NCBI RefSeq assembly: GCF_004339745.1
Contig: NZ_SMGP01000002.1
Location: 1,364,001-1,428,000 of the forward strand
Source: Paraburkholderia sp. BL9I2N2
GTDB lineage: Bacteria > Pseudomonadota > Gammaproteobacteria > Burkholderiales > Burkholderiaceae
Direction of reading: 5' to 3'
DNA length: 64,000 nucleotides
Below the pieces are notes generated by a model. The model was not told the origin of the DNA. It made no database searches and saw nothing but the letters and a program-made list of their open reading frames with translations. This document shows, piece after piece, positions 63,229-64,000 of the stretch; the stretch's first letter is position 1; every line of letters begins with the position of its first letter. Made by a program: the position numbers and the translations under genes.

Positions 63229-64000
63229 TTACTGGCGCGCTTCTTCGTCGATCACCGACCGGTGGCGCGTCTCGGGCATCAGCACGTACGTGAGCAGCGA
63301 CACCGCCGCGCACGCGCTGACGTAATAGAAGAACCATGATTCGTGGCCCGCGTGCTTGAAGCGCAACGCGAGATATTCGGTGGTGCCGCCCATCACCGAC
63401 GACACGATCGCAAACGGCAGGCCAACGCCGAGCGCGCGAACCCTCGCGGGAAAAAGCTCCGACTTGACGAGCCAATGAATCGACGAGAAGCCGCTGAGAA
63501 TGCCGAGCGCAGCAAGGTTCAATGCAAAAGCGGTGAGCGCGCTATGAGTCGCGCCCAAAGCATGCATCAGAGGCACCGTCAGGAACGTGCCGCCGACACC
63601 GAAGATCATCATGACCGGACGCCGTCCGATCAGATCGGACAACAGGCCGAAAAGCGGCTGAAAACCCATGTAAATGACGAGCGCCACGGTTGCGATCAGC
63701 GTTGCCGTGTCGCGGCTGAAGCCCGTCGTGTTGACCATGAACTTCTGCAGATAGATCGTGAACGTGTAGAACGCAACGGTGCCGCCGATGCTGATGCCGA
63801 TCGTCCACAGCGTCTGACGCCGATGCTGGATCAGCAGCACCAGCAGACTGCCCCGCTCCGTCTGCTTCCGCAGGCCGGCACCGCCTTCTCGCTCGAATGC
63901 GTCGGTCTCCGCAATGCCGCGCCGCAGATACAGAGCGAAGACGGCCAGCGCGCCGCCGATCGCAAATGGAATGCGCCATCCCCACTGTTCGAGTTGCGTG
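63229..64000 (-). CDS. MFS transporter, metabolite:H+ symporter (KgtP/ProP) type, partial
   Basis: The C-terminal 256 residues are present; the N-terminus lies beyond base 64000. The frame is open from the window edge (QLEQWGWRIPFAIGGALAVFALYLRRGIAETDAFE, the usual MHS segment after helix 6) through GLLSDLIGRRPVMMIFG and SELFPARVRALGVGLPFAIVSSVMGGTTEYLAL. It probably imports a dicarboxylate-like substrate for the two PrpD-family enzymes that follow. Confidence 0.9.
   Translation of the reverse strand, partial: TQLEQWGWRIPFAIGGALAVFALYLRRGIAETDAFEREGGAGLRKQTERGSLLVLLIQHRRQTLWTIGISIGGTVAFYTFTIYLQKFMVNTTGFSRDTATLIATVALVIYMGFQPLFGLLSDLIGRRPVMMIFGVGGTFLTVPLMHALGATHSALTAFALNLAALGILSGFSSIHWLVKSELFPARVRALGVGLPFAIVSSVMGGTTEYLALRFKHAGHESWFFYYVSACAAVSLLTYVLMPETRHRSVIDEEARQ

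Overview
The window looks like part of a Burkholderia-group genome (Paraburkholderia/Caballeronia type), probably an accessory region of a large or secondary replicon. Pointers are three OmpC-type porins whose mature part begins QSSVTLYG, a Burkholderia-type H-NS-like protein, a phasin, TctC/Bug-type binding proteins, high G+C, and many catabolic clusters each with its own GntR or LysR regulator. I found no tRNA, rRNA, insertion sequence, integrase or CRISPR array.

Layout. 1-4.0 kb: a Liv-type ABC importer operon led by a GntR/UTRA regulator (minus strand), with inverted repeats upstream. 4.5-9.2 kb: two porins around a Tat-type alpha/beta hydrolase and a ModA-like protein. 9.4-18.6 kb: a catabolic island with TctB-TctA, an FAH-family hydrolase, TctC, a two-subunit molybdenum hydroxylase and a leaderless ModA-like protein on the minus strand, and a divergent FCD-type GntR regulator plus a cupin. 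18.8-23.9 kb: third porin, a His/Gly-rich lipoprotein, a solitary BamA homologue and an unknown protein. 24.6-29.3 kb: crotonase-MFS-aldehyde dehydrogenase operon with a divergent GntR regulator. 29.4-41.4 kb: small stress or metabolic genes (SRPBCC, aldo/keto reductase, LysR, phasin, H-NS-like, haloacid dehalogenase, PRC-barrel, YciI-like, VOC, DJ-1, crotonase). 41.6-47.6 kb: NAGPA-domain protein, a PaoABC-type aldehyde oxidoreductase and a lipocalin-like protein. 47.9-52.7 kb: an MFS transporter coupled to a winged-helix/TPR regulator, a small exported protein and a PhyH-type dioxygenase. 53-56 kb: catalase and divergent ferrochelatase. 56-64 kb: a minus-strand carboxylate cluster (ornithine-cyclodeaminase family, TcuA-like flavoprotein, MFS, two MmgE/PrpD proteins, MHS transporter).

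The best new signals are non-coding. First, a 17-bp element, AACCAA-N5-ACCAA(T/C), occurs four times within 2.8 kb around the molybdenum-hydroxylase island. One copy lies before a remnant of a second FAH gene that now forms the leader of tctBA, which suggests promoter capture by duplication under the local GntR protein. Second, a family of 49-bp hairpin repeats occurs as three tandem copies with stem-preserving changes before one MFS gene, and as one unit nested inside another before a related MFS gene. Third, six breaks in four genes are each repaired by deleting one base from a run of 3-5 identical bases. This points to homopolymer over-calls rather than gene decay, and it creates a false 1027-residue fusion at 47.9-51 kb.
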